This document shows positions 28,807 through 35,091 of a DNA stretch of 38,454 nucleotides, one piece after another. Below the pieces are notes generated by a model. The model saw only the letters and a program-made list of their open reading frames with translations. It was not told where the DNA came from and ran no database searches. Both the position numbers and the translations under genes were made by a program. Numbering within the stretch: position 1 is the stretch's first letter; each line of letters begins with the position of its first letter. The DNA is from Gammaproteobacteria bacterium (GTDB lineage: Bacteria; Pseudomonadota; Gammaproteobacteria; Steroidobacterales; Steroidobacteraceae): the NCBI GenBank assembly GCA_004297335.1, contig SCUD01000012.1:1-38454 (forward strand), in the 5' to 3' direction.

Positions 28807-29885
28807 TGGGATACAAGCCGGACGGAACCAAGCAGGAGCTGATCGCAGCACAGCGGCAGCTCGCGACCGTGATCGACCTCAACAAGTGCATGGGCTGCCA
28901 GACCTGCGTCGTCGCCTGCAAGAACCTGTGGACGCAGCGCGAGGGCACCAACCACATGCGCTGGATGAATGTCACGACCTATCCGGGTCATGGCTATCCG
29001 CGCGACTACGAGCAGAAGGGCGGCGGCTTCCGCGACGGCGAGCCACAGCCGGGGACGCTGACGACACTCGCCGACTGCGGCGATCATTTCCAGTTCAACC
29101 ATGACGAGGTGCTGAACCAGGGCCGCGGCCAGCAGGCGCAGTTCCAGCCGCGGACCGCTGCCGGCGAGCACCCGGACTGGGGCTACAACTGGGACGAGGA
29201 TCGCGGCGGCGGGCAGTGGCCGAACGGCTACCGTTTCTACCTGCCGCGGATGTGCTACCACTGCAGCAATCCGCCCTGCGTGCAGGCCTGCCCGAACAAC
29301 GCGATCTACAAGCGCGAGGCCGACGGCATCGTGCTGATCGACCAGGATCGCTGCCGCGGGCACCGGCACTGTGTCGAGGCCTGCCCCTACAAGGCGATCT
29401 ACTTCAATCCGGCGACCACGACCAGCGAGAAGTGCATCTTGTGCTTCCCGCGCGTGGAGAAGAACCTCGCGCCAGCCTGCAACCGCCAGTGCCCGGGACG
29501 CACGCGCGCCTTCGGCTACCTCGATGACCCGGACTCGCAGGTGCACAAGCTGGTGCGGACCTGGCGCGTGGCGCTGCCGCTGCACCCGGAGTACGGCACC
29601 GAGCCGAACGTCTACTACATCCCGCCCTGGTCGCCGTTCGCCTACGACGACGAGGGCCGGCTGACCGGGGAGATGCGCATCCCGGTCGAGCTGCTCGAGG
29701 GACTGTTCGGCCCGGCCGTACACGAGTCGCTCGCGCTGCTCGCGCGCGAACGCGCGAAGAAGGTGAACGGCGAGCCCTCCGAGCTGATGGACCTCCTGAT
29801 CAGCCGGGTCTGGGAAGACCGCTTCGGTGGCTTCACCGCCGCTCCGCTCGAACCGCATGGCGCTGGCGGGAAGGGTGCGCCGTGA
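28806..29885 (+). CDS. Iron-sulfur beta subunit of the molybdoenzyme
   Basis: The 359-residue electron-transfer subunit has four cluster motifs of the NarH/EbdB type: C28-C31-C34-C38; C150-C153-C158-C162; C183-x2-H186-x2-C189-x3-C193; and C210-C213-C225-C229. Position 186 is His where a [4Fe-4S] ferredoxin would have Cys (Trp in NarH), which predicts one [3Fe-4S] cluster among three [4Fe-4S]. The protein has no signal peptide and would be exported with alpha through the Tat system. Its ATG overlaps the alpha stop by one base (TGATG). Electrons would pass from FS0 in alpha to heme b in gamma. Confidence 0.93.
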   Translation: MGYKPDGTKQELIAAQRQLATVIDLNKCMGCQTCVVACKNLWTQREGTNHMRWMNVTTYPGHGYPRDYEQKGGGFRDGEPQPGTLTTLADCGDHFQFNHDEVLNQGRGQQAQFQPRTAAGEHPDWGYNWDEDRGGGQWPNGYRFYLPRMCYHCSNPPCVQACPNNAIYKREADGIVLIDQDRCRGHRHCVEACPYKAIYFNPATTTSEKCILCFPRVEKNLAPACNRQCPGRTRAFGYLDDPDSQVHKLVRTWRVALPLHPEYGTEPNVYYIPPWSPFAYDDEGRLTGEMRIPVELLEGLFGPAVHESLALLARERAKKVNGEPSELMDLLISRVWEDRFGGFTAAPLEPHGAGGKGAP

Positions 29886-30526
29886 AGGCCGCTAGAGTGA
29901 AGGTCGCGATCGCGGTGCTGGCGGACCCGGCGGCCCGCCCATGGGCGCGGGCCGCGAGTGAGACGCTGCGGATGGTACCGACGCCGCTCGCGCTGGTGCG
30001 CGAGGTGTCGCCACTCCTCGCGCGCAGCACCGATCACGGCCAGGTGACCGCGTTGTCGGTGGCGCTGTTGCACAACGGCGAGGAGCTGGCGCTGCGCCTG
30101 TCCTGGGCGGCGCCGAAGCCGGTGGATTCGCTCGTCGACCTCGATCGCTTCGTCGACGGCGTCGCGGCGATCTTTCCGCTGGCCGAGGGCGCGAGCGCGG
30201 TGACGATGGGCTCGCCGGGCCGACCGGCCAACGCCTGGTACTGGAAGGCTGGCGCGGATGCAGCGTGGGACGTCGTCGCCGAGGGCTACGGCAGCAGCCG
30301 GCGCAGCGCCGGCGCCGCGCTCGGTCTCGGTGCGCGTGCGCTGCATGACGATGGTCACTGGCAGGTCGTGCTGCACCGGCCGCTGGATGCGGGCGCGGGT
30401 CACGTGCGCTTCACGCCCGGCGGCTCCGGTGGCATCGCCTTCGCCGTCTGGTCCGGGGTCAATCGCGAGCGCTCCGGTCGCAAGTCCTTCTCGGGCGAGT
30501 TCCTGCCGCTCGAACTCGGTCGATGA
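29882..30526 (+). CDS. Heme b-binding gamma subunit of the molybdoenzyme
   Basis: The 214-residue protein matches the ethylbenzene-dehydrogenase-type heme-binding beta-sandwich: 'ALSVALLHNGEELALRLSWAAPKP' in the first half, then 'AVTMGSPGRPANAWYWKA' and a C-terminal 'GIAFAVWSGVNRERSGRKSFSGEFLPLEL'. In EbdC the heme b iron is held by a Met and a Lys; M109 and K201 occupy equivalent places here. It would hand electrons to a periplasmic cytochrome c. It starts with GTG overlapping the beta stop (GTGA). No strong signal peptide is seen. Confidence 0.85.
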   Translation: MKAARVKVAIAVLADPAARPWARAASETLRMVPTPLALVREVSPLLARSTDHGQVTALSVALLHNGEELALRLSWAAPKPVDSLVDLDRFVDGVAAIFPLAEGASAVTMGSPGRPANAWYWKAGADAAWDVVAEGYGSSRRSAGAALGLGARALHDDGHWQVVLHRPLDAGAGHVRFTPGGSGGIAFAVWSGVNRERSGRKSFSGEFLPLELGR

Positions 30527-30987
30527 CGGTGGAGGCCGCGATTGCCGCCCTGCAGGCGCGCGCGGAGATCGCGAATCTGGTCGCCCGCTACATGCAGGGC
30601 ATCGACGACCAGGACTGGCAGCTGTATTCGAGCTGCCTGACCGATGACATCGTCGTGGATCACCCGGCGGTCGGCCGGGCCGAGGGCCGGGCCGCAGTGC
30701 TGGAGATGCTGCGGCGCGTGATCGGCACGCTGGCCGCGAGCCAGCATCTGGTCGGCAACCTCACCATCGACGTGACCGGACCGCGGCAGGCGCGTGCCCG
30801 CTTCGAGATCCAGGCGATGCACCTGTTCCATGCGGAGGCCGCGAGCGGCCGGCTGCGGCCAGCCGGCGCCTGGTACGACATGCAGCTCCGCCACGATGCC
30901 GGCGAATGGCGAGTCGCGAGCGCAGTGGTGACGCCGCGCTGGATGGATCCGGAGTTCATGGAGATCGCGGGGAAGATCTTTGGCTGA
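30523..30987 (+). CDS. NTF2/SnoaL-like protein embedded in the molybdoenzyme operon
   Basis: The 154-residue cone-shaped-fold protein begins with a helix 'EIANLVARYMQGIDDQDWQLY' whose Tyr/Asp pair resembles SnoaL-4, scytalone dehydratase and ketosteroid isomerase members. It has a conserved 'SQHLVGN' and the tail 'VVTPRWMDPEFME'. The same '..VT..W.DP' ending occurs in the two NTF2-fold proteins at 34-35 kb. Its ATG overlaps the gamma stop and its end overlaps the chaperone start, so it is firmly part of the operon. Ethylbenzene-dehydrogenase operons are not known to me to have such a gene. A dehydratase, hydratase or isomerase acting on the alcohol product is possible but unproven. Confidence 0.83.
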   Translation: MTVEAAIAALQARAEIANLVARYMQGIDDQDWQLYSSCLTDDIVVDHPAVGRAEGRAAVLEMLRRVIGTLAASQHLVGNLTIDVTGPRQARARFEIQAMHLFHAEAASGRLRPAGAWYDMQLRHDAGEWRVASAVVTPRWMDPEFMEIAGKIFG

Positions 30988-31600
30988 AGCACAGCTGTTG
31001 CGGGTGCCCGAGCCGCGCGCCGACAGCGCCGCGCGCTCCGAGCTCTACCGCGTGCTGAGTGCGGCGTTCCGGCACCCCGATCCGGCGGCGCCATTTCCTG
31101 GCAGGGCGCTCGGGGCCGTCGCGGCGGCACTGCCATACCGGCTCCCGGAAATGACGCTACCCGAATTGCCGCTCGCCGAGCTGCAGCTCCGCTACACGAA
31201 CCTGTTCGAGGCCTCGGACCGCAGTGGTGCGATCTCGCTGCACGAATCCGACTTCGTGCCGACCCCGCGCGCGAAGGTCTGGGAAGACGTGGTGCGCTTC
31301 TACGAGCACTTCGGCCTGCGCTACGACGGCGAGGCCATCCGCCTGTGGCCCGATCATCTCGCGATCGAGCTCGAGTGTCTGCAGTACCTGAGCTTCCTGG
31401 AAGCCGGCATCGCTGGCGACATCGCGCCGCTGCTGCGGGCGGAGCGTGATTTCATCGACCGGCACCTGCTGCCGTGGCTGCCGGATCTCGCCGGGCAGCT
31501 GGCGGAACGCGAGGAGGCTGAGCCGTGGCCAGCGCTCGTGGTGCTGTTGCAGGACTGCCTGCGGGCCGAGCGCGGCTGGCTGGAGCGGGCGACGGACTGA
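30980..31600 (+). CDS. TorD/NarJ-like assembly chaperone (delta subunit)
   Basis: The 206-residue all-helical protein has the redox-enzyme-maturation pattern: 'SELYRVLSAAFRHPDP', 'LQLRYTNLFE...SLHESDFVPTPRAKVWEDVVRFYEHFGLRYD' and 'PDHLAIELECLQYLSFLEA', the last being the signature of the family ('PDHl..eLe.m..L'). Such chaperones bind the Tat signal and apo-alpha subunit in the cytoplasm until molybdenum cofactor is inserted. It starts with TTG, 8 bp inside the preceding gene. It is the last gene of the molybdoenzyme operon. Confidence 0.9.
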   Translation: MAEAQLLRVPEPRADSAARSELYRVLSAAFRHPDPAAPFPGRALGAVAAALPYRLPEMTLPELPLAELQLRYTNLFEASDRSGAISLHESDFVPTPRAKVWEDVVRFYEHFGLRYDGEAIRLWPDHLAIELECLQYLSFLEAGIAGDIAPLLRAERDFIDRHLLPWLPDLAGQLAEREEAEPWPALVVLLQDCLRAERGWLERATD

Positions 31601-31632
31601 AGACAGATTCGCGGCGACTGAGGAACACCTCA

Positions 31633-31661
31633 TTGACGATGTAGCTACTGGTGGCTACAAT
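31633..31661 (+). promoter_or_regulatory. Promoter/operator of the Phd-VapC module, apparently leaderless
   Basis: TTGACG (31633-31638) and TACAAT (31656-31661) are separated by exactly 17 bp. The antitoxin ATG at 31669 is 7 nt past the -10, so the mRNA would start at or beside the start codon, and no Shine-Dalgarno is present. An inverted repeat GTAGC/GCTAC (31641-31645 and 31654-31658) overlaps the -10 and is a likely autorepression site. Confidence 0.65.
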
Positions 31662-31668
31662 ACCTCGC

Positions 31669-31968
31669 ATGCAAACGGTTGGCGTCCGTGAACTCAAGAA
31701 CAAGCTGAGCGAATACCTTCGCCGCGTGCGGCTGGGAGAGCGCGTCCTGGTCACCGATCGGGGGGAAGTCGTGGCCGAGTTCCTGCCACCCGGGCAAGGG
31801 CCGGGCGATCCGTCGGTACCGGCGGGACTTCAGTCGCTGAACAAGCGGGGCCTCCTGACCCTGGGTGCTCCGGCTGGAACGGATCTGTATCCAGCGCTGC
31901 CGCGTAAACAGGGAGAGCGTCGGCGGAGCGTCGCCCAATTGCTCGACGAGGAACGTGGCTCGCGGTGA
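31669..31968 (+). CDS. Phd/YefM-family antitoxin
   Basis: The 99-residue protein has the Phd/YefM DNA-binding N-terminus 'QTVGVRELKNKLSEYLRRVRLGERVLVTDRGEVVAEFLPP' (residues 2-41). A variable tail ends 'RRRSVAQLLDEERGSR', which would wrap the toxin. The ATG at 31669 directly follows a good promoter; a GTG six codons earlier lies inside the -10 region and is rejected. Its stop overlaps the toxin's GTG start by four bases (GTGA), so toxin translation depends on antitoxin translation. Confidence 0.9.
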   Translation: MQTVGVRELKNKLSEYLRRVRLGERVLVTDRGEVVAEFLPPGQGPGDPSVPAGLQSLNKRGLLTLGAPAGTDLYPALPRKQGERRRSVAQLLDEERGSR

Positions 31969-32390
31969 ATCTCTACGCGGAGTCGAGTGCGGTGCTGGCA
32001 TGGCTCCTTGACGAGCCGACCGCACCCGCGGTGCGCCGCCTGCTCGGCGAGGCCGAAGTCATCGTCGCGTCAGACCTGACACTCATCGAATGTGATCGCG
32101 TACTGCTGCGAGCGGTGGCGCTCAGGGAACTGACGGAGGCCGACGCCGCTGATCGTCGAGCACGCCTCATCGCGGCTGCTGCTCATTGGCAAGTGTTGCG
32201 AATCGCCGCCGAGGTAGTCGATCGCGCGCGGCAGCCGTTTCCGGGCGACCCGATTCGCACACTCGATGCCATCCACCTCGCATCGCTGCTCGTGGCGCGT
32301 TCCGCGGTCGTTGGCCTGCGGCTGCTGAGCCTCGACGAGCGGGTGCGGCAAGCTGCGAAAGGGCTGGGTGTCGCCGTCGAGCCTGCCTGA
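31965..32390 (+). CDS. vapC: PIN-domain toxin (VapC type)
   Basis: The 141-residue PIN domain begins 'NLYAESSAVLAWLLDE', where E6 takes the place of the usual first Asp. E42 in 'LIECDR', 'TLDAIHLASLL' and 'LLSLDERVRQAA' supply the other acidic residues. It would be an Mg2+-dependent ribonuclease held in check by the overlapping Phd-type antitoxin. The cassette sits in the 860 bp between two catabolic operons that face each other, and 75 bp separate its stop from that of the DUF35 gene. Confidence 0.87.
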   Translation: MNLYAESSAVLAWLLDEPTAPAVRRLLGEAEVIVASDLTLIECDRVLLRAVALRELTEADAADRRARLIAAAAHWQVLRIAAEVVDRARQPFPGDPIRTLDAIHLASLLVARSAVVGLRLLSLDERVRQAAKGLGVAVEPA

Positions 32391-32465
32391 GCATGGCCGC
32401 TGTGAATCGGCGAGCGAATCGGACGCCGCGCGGCCGGGCAGGCACTGGCGGTGGACTGATTGGAT

Positions 32466-32876
32466 TCAGTATCCGTCCGCCGGCGTGAACTGCGGCACCC
32501 GCATCTCCCCGCGCTGCTCGAACACGACCCGCACCGGCAGCCCGACACGCGCGGCCTCGGGCGCGCAATTCACCAGGTTCGCCATCATCCGCGGGCCCTC
32601 GGCGAGGTCGATGACCGCGATCACGTAGGGTACCTGACCTTCGAAGCCCACGGCTGGTGCCGCGTGCACGACCGAGAACGTGTGCACCGTACCGCGGCCC
32701 GATGCCTCGCGCCACACGAGATTCCGGCCCATGCACACGGGGCACCAGGCGCGCGGATAGAAGAAGTGCCGCGCGCAGTCACTGCAGAACGGCAGCAGCA
32801 GCCGGCCCTGGGCCGCGCCCTCCCAATAGGGAGCGGATGAGGCAGCGGGGACCGGTACCGGTCTCGGGTCCGTCAT
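32466..32876 (-). CDS. DUF35 OB-fold protein with zinc ribbon
   Basis: The 136-residue protein has an N-terminal helix 'SAPYWEGAAQGRLLLPFC', a rubredoxin-like zinc ribbon (C31, C34, C45, C48) and a C-terminal OB-fold 'GRGTVHTFSVVHAA...VPYVIAVIDLAEGPRMMANLV'. DUF35 proteins bind acyl-CoA and partner with thiolase-fold enzymes; with Ltp2-type proteins they form a retro-aldolase complex in steroid side-chain degradation. The ATG abuts the stop of the thiolase-like gene without a spacer, supporting such a complex. It is the last gene of the right-hand minus-strand operon. Confidence 0.88.
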   Translation of the reverse strand: MTDPRPVPVPAASSAPYWEGAAQGRLLLPFCSDCARHFFYPRAWCPVCMGRNLVWREASGRGTVHTFSVVHAAPAVGFEGQVPYVIAVIDLAEGPRMMANLVNCAPEAARVGLPVRVVFEQRGEMRVPQFTPADGY

Positions 32877-34046
32877 TCAGGCCTCCCGCGCCAGGATCAG
32901 CGTGCCGTGATCGGCCTGCATGCCGCCGTAGCAGTGCACGAGCGCGGTCGCTGCGCTGGCCACCTGCCGCTCACCGGCAACTCCCATGACCTGCCGCGCG
33001 CCTTCGACGATCATCGAGAGGCCCGAGGCATCGCCGACGTGGCCGAAGGACATCAGGCCGCCGTAGGTGTTGAGCGGCAGCTCGCCGCCGGGAAGGATGG
33101 CGCCGGACTCGACCAGTGCGCCGCCCTTGCCCTTGCCGCAGAAGCCGAGATCCTCGAGGCAGATCAGCGGCATTGCCGAGAACGCGTCATAGATCTCGAC
33201 GACGTCAATGTCCCCGGGCGTGAGGCCGGACGTGCGGAACGCCTGCCGGCCCGCCTCGCGCGCGCCGATCGAGACCCCGAACTCATCGGCCTGGCTCTGG
33301 TAGCCATGCGAGTGAAACTCGCCCATGCCGCGCACGTAGGCCGGCTGCGCGCAGATCCGCCGTGCCACTTCGCCGCTCGTCACCAGGATCGCGCCGCCAC
33401 CTTCGCAGGGCACCGAGCAATCGAGCATGTGGAAGGGTGAGGCGACCATCGGCGAGGCGAGCACAGCCGCGACGTCGATTTCACCGCGCGGGCGCATCAG
33501 CGCCTGTGGATGCCGCATCGCCCAGCGGCGCGCCGCGACTGCGACCGCGGCGAACTGCTCCGCGGTCGTGCCGTACTCGGCCATGTGCCGCGTCGCGAGC
33601 AGTGCGTACATCGCCGGGATTGTCGGTCCATAGGGCAGCTCGAACTGCGGCTGGAAGATCTTCGACATCGAGCGGCGCGTATCCAGGTCGAGTTTCGGAA
33701 ACTTGCCGGCGCCGGCGCACAGCACCGCCTCGGCGCGGCCGTCAGCGATCGCGAGTGCCGCGCGCTGCACCATCAGTGCATAGCTCGCACCACCGGCGAA
33801 CATCGTCTCCGACAGCACCGAGCGGATGCCCAGCTCGTCGATGAAGCGCTCGTGCATCAGCACGTCCGGCCGGTCGGCCGCCATGTCCGCGGGTGGAATC
33901 AGCAGGCCGTCGAGCTGACCCGGTCGTACGTGCCACTCCCGAAGGGCCTGCGACAGCACGTCGCGGTAGAGCCCGAGTGTCGTGTGCTCCGGATAGCGAC
34001 CCGGGGTCATCTCGAAGGCGGCGGCGATCGCGGGCGAATTCCGCAT
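32877..34046 (-). CDS. Thiolase-fold protein, Ltp2-like (probable aldolase/lipid-transfer type)
   Basis: The 389-residue protein has the thiolase fold with 'ETMFAGGASYALMVQRAALAIADGRAEAVLCAGAGK' near residues 80-115. Thiolases have their nucleophilic Cys at this place; here F83-A84-G85-G86 stands instead, as in SCP-x/Ltp2-type members that do not perform thiolysis. Tyr residues in 'VEIYDAFSAM' and 'TALVHCYGGMQADHG' are candidates for the catalytic tyrosines of Ltp2-like retro-aldolases. The DUF35 gene follows immediately. A retro-aldol cleavage releasing a short acyl-CoA from a beta-hydroxy or side-chain intermediate is the best-supported idea. Confidence 0.85.
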   Translation of the reverse strand: MRNSPAIAAAFEMTPGRYPEHTTLGLYRDVLSQALREWHVRPGQLDGLLIPPADMAADRPDVLMHERFIDELGIRSVLSETMFAGGASYALMVQRAALAIADGRAEAVLCAGAGKFPKLDLDTRRSMSKIFQPQFELPYGPTIPAMYALLATRHMAEYGTTAEQFAAVAVAARRWAMRHPQALMRPRGEIDVAAVLASPMVASPFHMLDCSVPCEGGGAILVTSGEVARRICAQPAYVRGMGEFHSHGYQSQADEFGVSIGAREAGRQAFRTSGLTPGDIDVVEIYDAFSAMPLICLEDLGFCGKGKGGALVESGAILPGGELPLNTYGGLMSFGHVGDASGLSMIVEGARQVMGVAGERQVASAATALVHCYGGMQADHGTLILAREA

Positions 34047-34056
34047 CGGGAGTGCC

Positions 34057-34569
34057 TCAGGCGCCGTGCTGGCTCATAGGGCTGTCAGTATAGAGGTCGG
34101 TGAGCAGGCGCGGATCGAGCCAGGTCTCGGTGACCTCGATCGTGCGGATCTGCCAGCCAACGATGTTGTCGGCGCGGCCGACTTCCATCCGGTAGGCGCC
34201 GCCCGCCTGCAGCAGCTTGCCGCCCTGCGCGACGCCGGTGTCGTGGACCGCGAACACGAAGGCGCGGGCGACGGCGTGGTCGCCGTCCGGACCCGGCTCG
34301 ACATGCGCATTGGTGATGAAGTGCTGCACGGCCTGCACCTTCGGGCGCAGCGCGCGCATCACATTGATCAGCGTTTCGACGCCGGTGAACGGTGGTGCCA
34401 CCGCGTCATGCCGCGCGACGACATCAGCGGCGATCAGTGCGCGCATGTCGTCCTCGTTCCACTCGTCGAGCGCGCGACCGTAGCGGGCCAGCAATTCCGT
34501 GATCGCCACGCGCGCCTCGAGGCGGGCGAGGCGCTCGCCCATGGCGCGCAGTTCCGCCGCGGCGGTCAC
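34057..34569 (-). CDS. NTF2/SnoaL-like protein (paralogue 1)
   Basis: The 170-residue protein has 'ITELLARYGRALDEWNEDDMRALIAADVVARH', 'VQHFITNAHVEP' and the ending 'WQIRTIEVTETWLDPRLL', all alignable with the upstream neighbour and with the NTF2 protein in the molybdoenzyme operon. It starts with GTG overlapping the neighbour's stop (GTGA) and precedes the thiolase-like gene by 10 nt. The Tyr/Asp/His pattern is compatible with a dehydratase or isomerase, but such proteins can also be non-catalytic. The two adjacent copies may form a heterodimer. Confidence 0.82.
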   Translation of the reverse strand: MTAAAELRAMGERLARLEARVAITELLARYGRALDEWNEDDMRALIAADVVARHDAVAPPFTGVETLINVMRALRPKVQAVQHFITNAHVEPGPDGDHAVARAFVFAVHDTGVAQGGKLLQAGGAYRMEVGRADNIVGWQIRTIEVTETWLDPRLLTDLYTDSPMSQHGA

Positions 34570-35051
34570 TGCCGCAGCTCCGTGATGACGCGCGGATCGA
34601 TCCAGGTCTCGGTGACGTCGATGGACTGGATCTGCCAGTCTCCTCCGGGGCCGCTGCGCGCCACTTCCATGCGATAGAGTCCCCCACCGGGCAGCAGGGC
34701 ACCGCCGGCTCCTGCGCCGGTATCGTGCATCGCCAGCACGAAAGCCAGCGCAGTCGCCCGGTCGCCACTGGCGCCGAGGTCGACACGGACGTTGCTGATG
34801 TAATGCTGGAGCACCCGTACCTTCTGCAGCAGGCCCCGCAGGACCATGACCAGCACGTCGACACCGGTTACGGCGGGCGCTTCCGGCCCGTGGCGGATGA
34901 CCACGTCGGCAGCCAGCAGTTGCCGCAGCGCGGCCTCGTCACATTGGTCCATCGCGCGCCCGAAATCACCCAGCAGCTCGTGGATCGCGAGGCGGGACTC
35001 GAGGCGGGCGACCCGGTCGGCGAGACCGGGTGAAGTCGCGAGATCATTCAT
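34566..35051 (-). CDS. NTF2/SnoaL-like protein (paralogue 2)
   Basis: From the ATG at 35051 (GAGGAG Shine-Dalgarno, 8-nt spacing) the protein has 161 residues; a TTG two codons earlier is too close to that site. It shows 'LAIHELLGDFGRAMDQCDEAALRQLLAADVVIRHG', 'LQHYISNVRVDLG' and 'WQIQSIDVTETWIDPRVITEL'. The second half is nearly superimposable on the following gene's product, so the pair arose by duplication. The helix-1 Tyr present in its two relatives is Phe here, which may mean this copy has lost or changed activity. Confidence 0.82.
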   Translation of the reverse strand: MNDLATSPGLADRVARLESRLAIHELLGDFGRAMDQCDEAALRQLLAADVVIRHGPEAPAVTGVDVLVMVLRGLLQKVRVLQHYISNVRVDLGASGDRATALAFVLAMHDTGAGAGGALLPGGGLYRMEVARSGPGGDWQIQSIDVTETWIDPRVITELRQ

Positions 35052-35091
35052 CGGCAAGGCTCCTCAGCAGGTTCGGTTCGGCCAAGCGTGG

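Noticed and set aside
25954-28851. A 965-codon open frame antisense to the molybdoenzyme alpha gene
   Set aside because: High-GC codon bias removes stops from the complementary frame. The translation is rich in Arg/His/Asp with no domain, while the sense strand encodes a complete known enzyme.
34057-35051. Tandem NTF2 genes as one gene broken by a frameshift
   Set aside because: Each frame has its own start, complete fold and stop, with a GTGA overlap; they align with each other along their full length, so they are paralogues.
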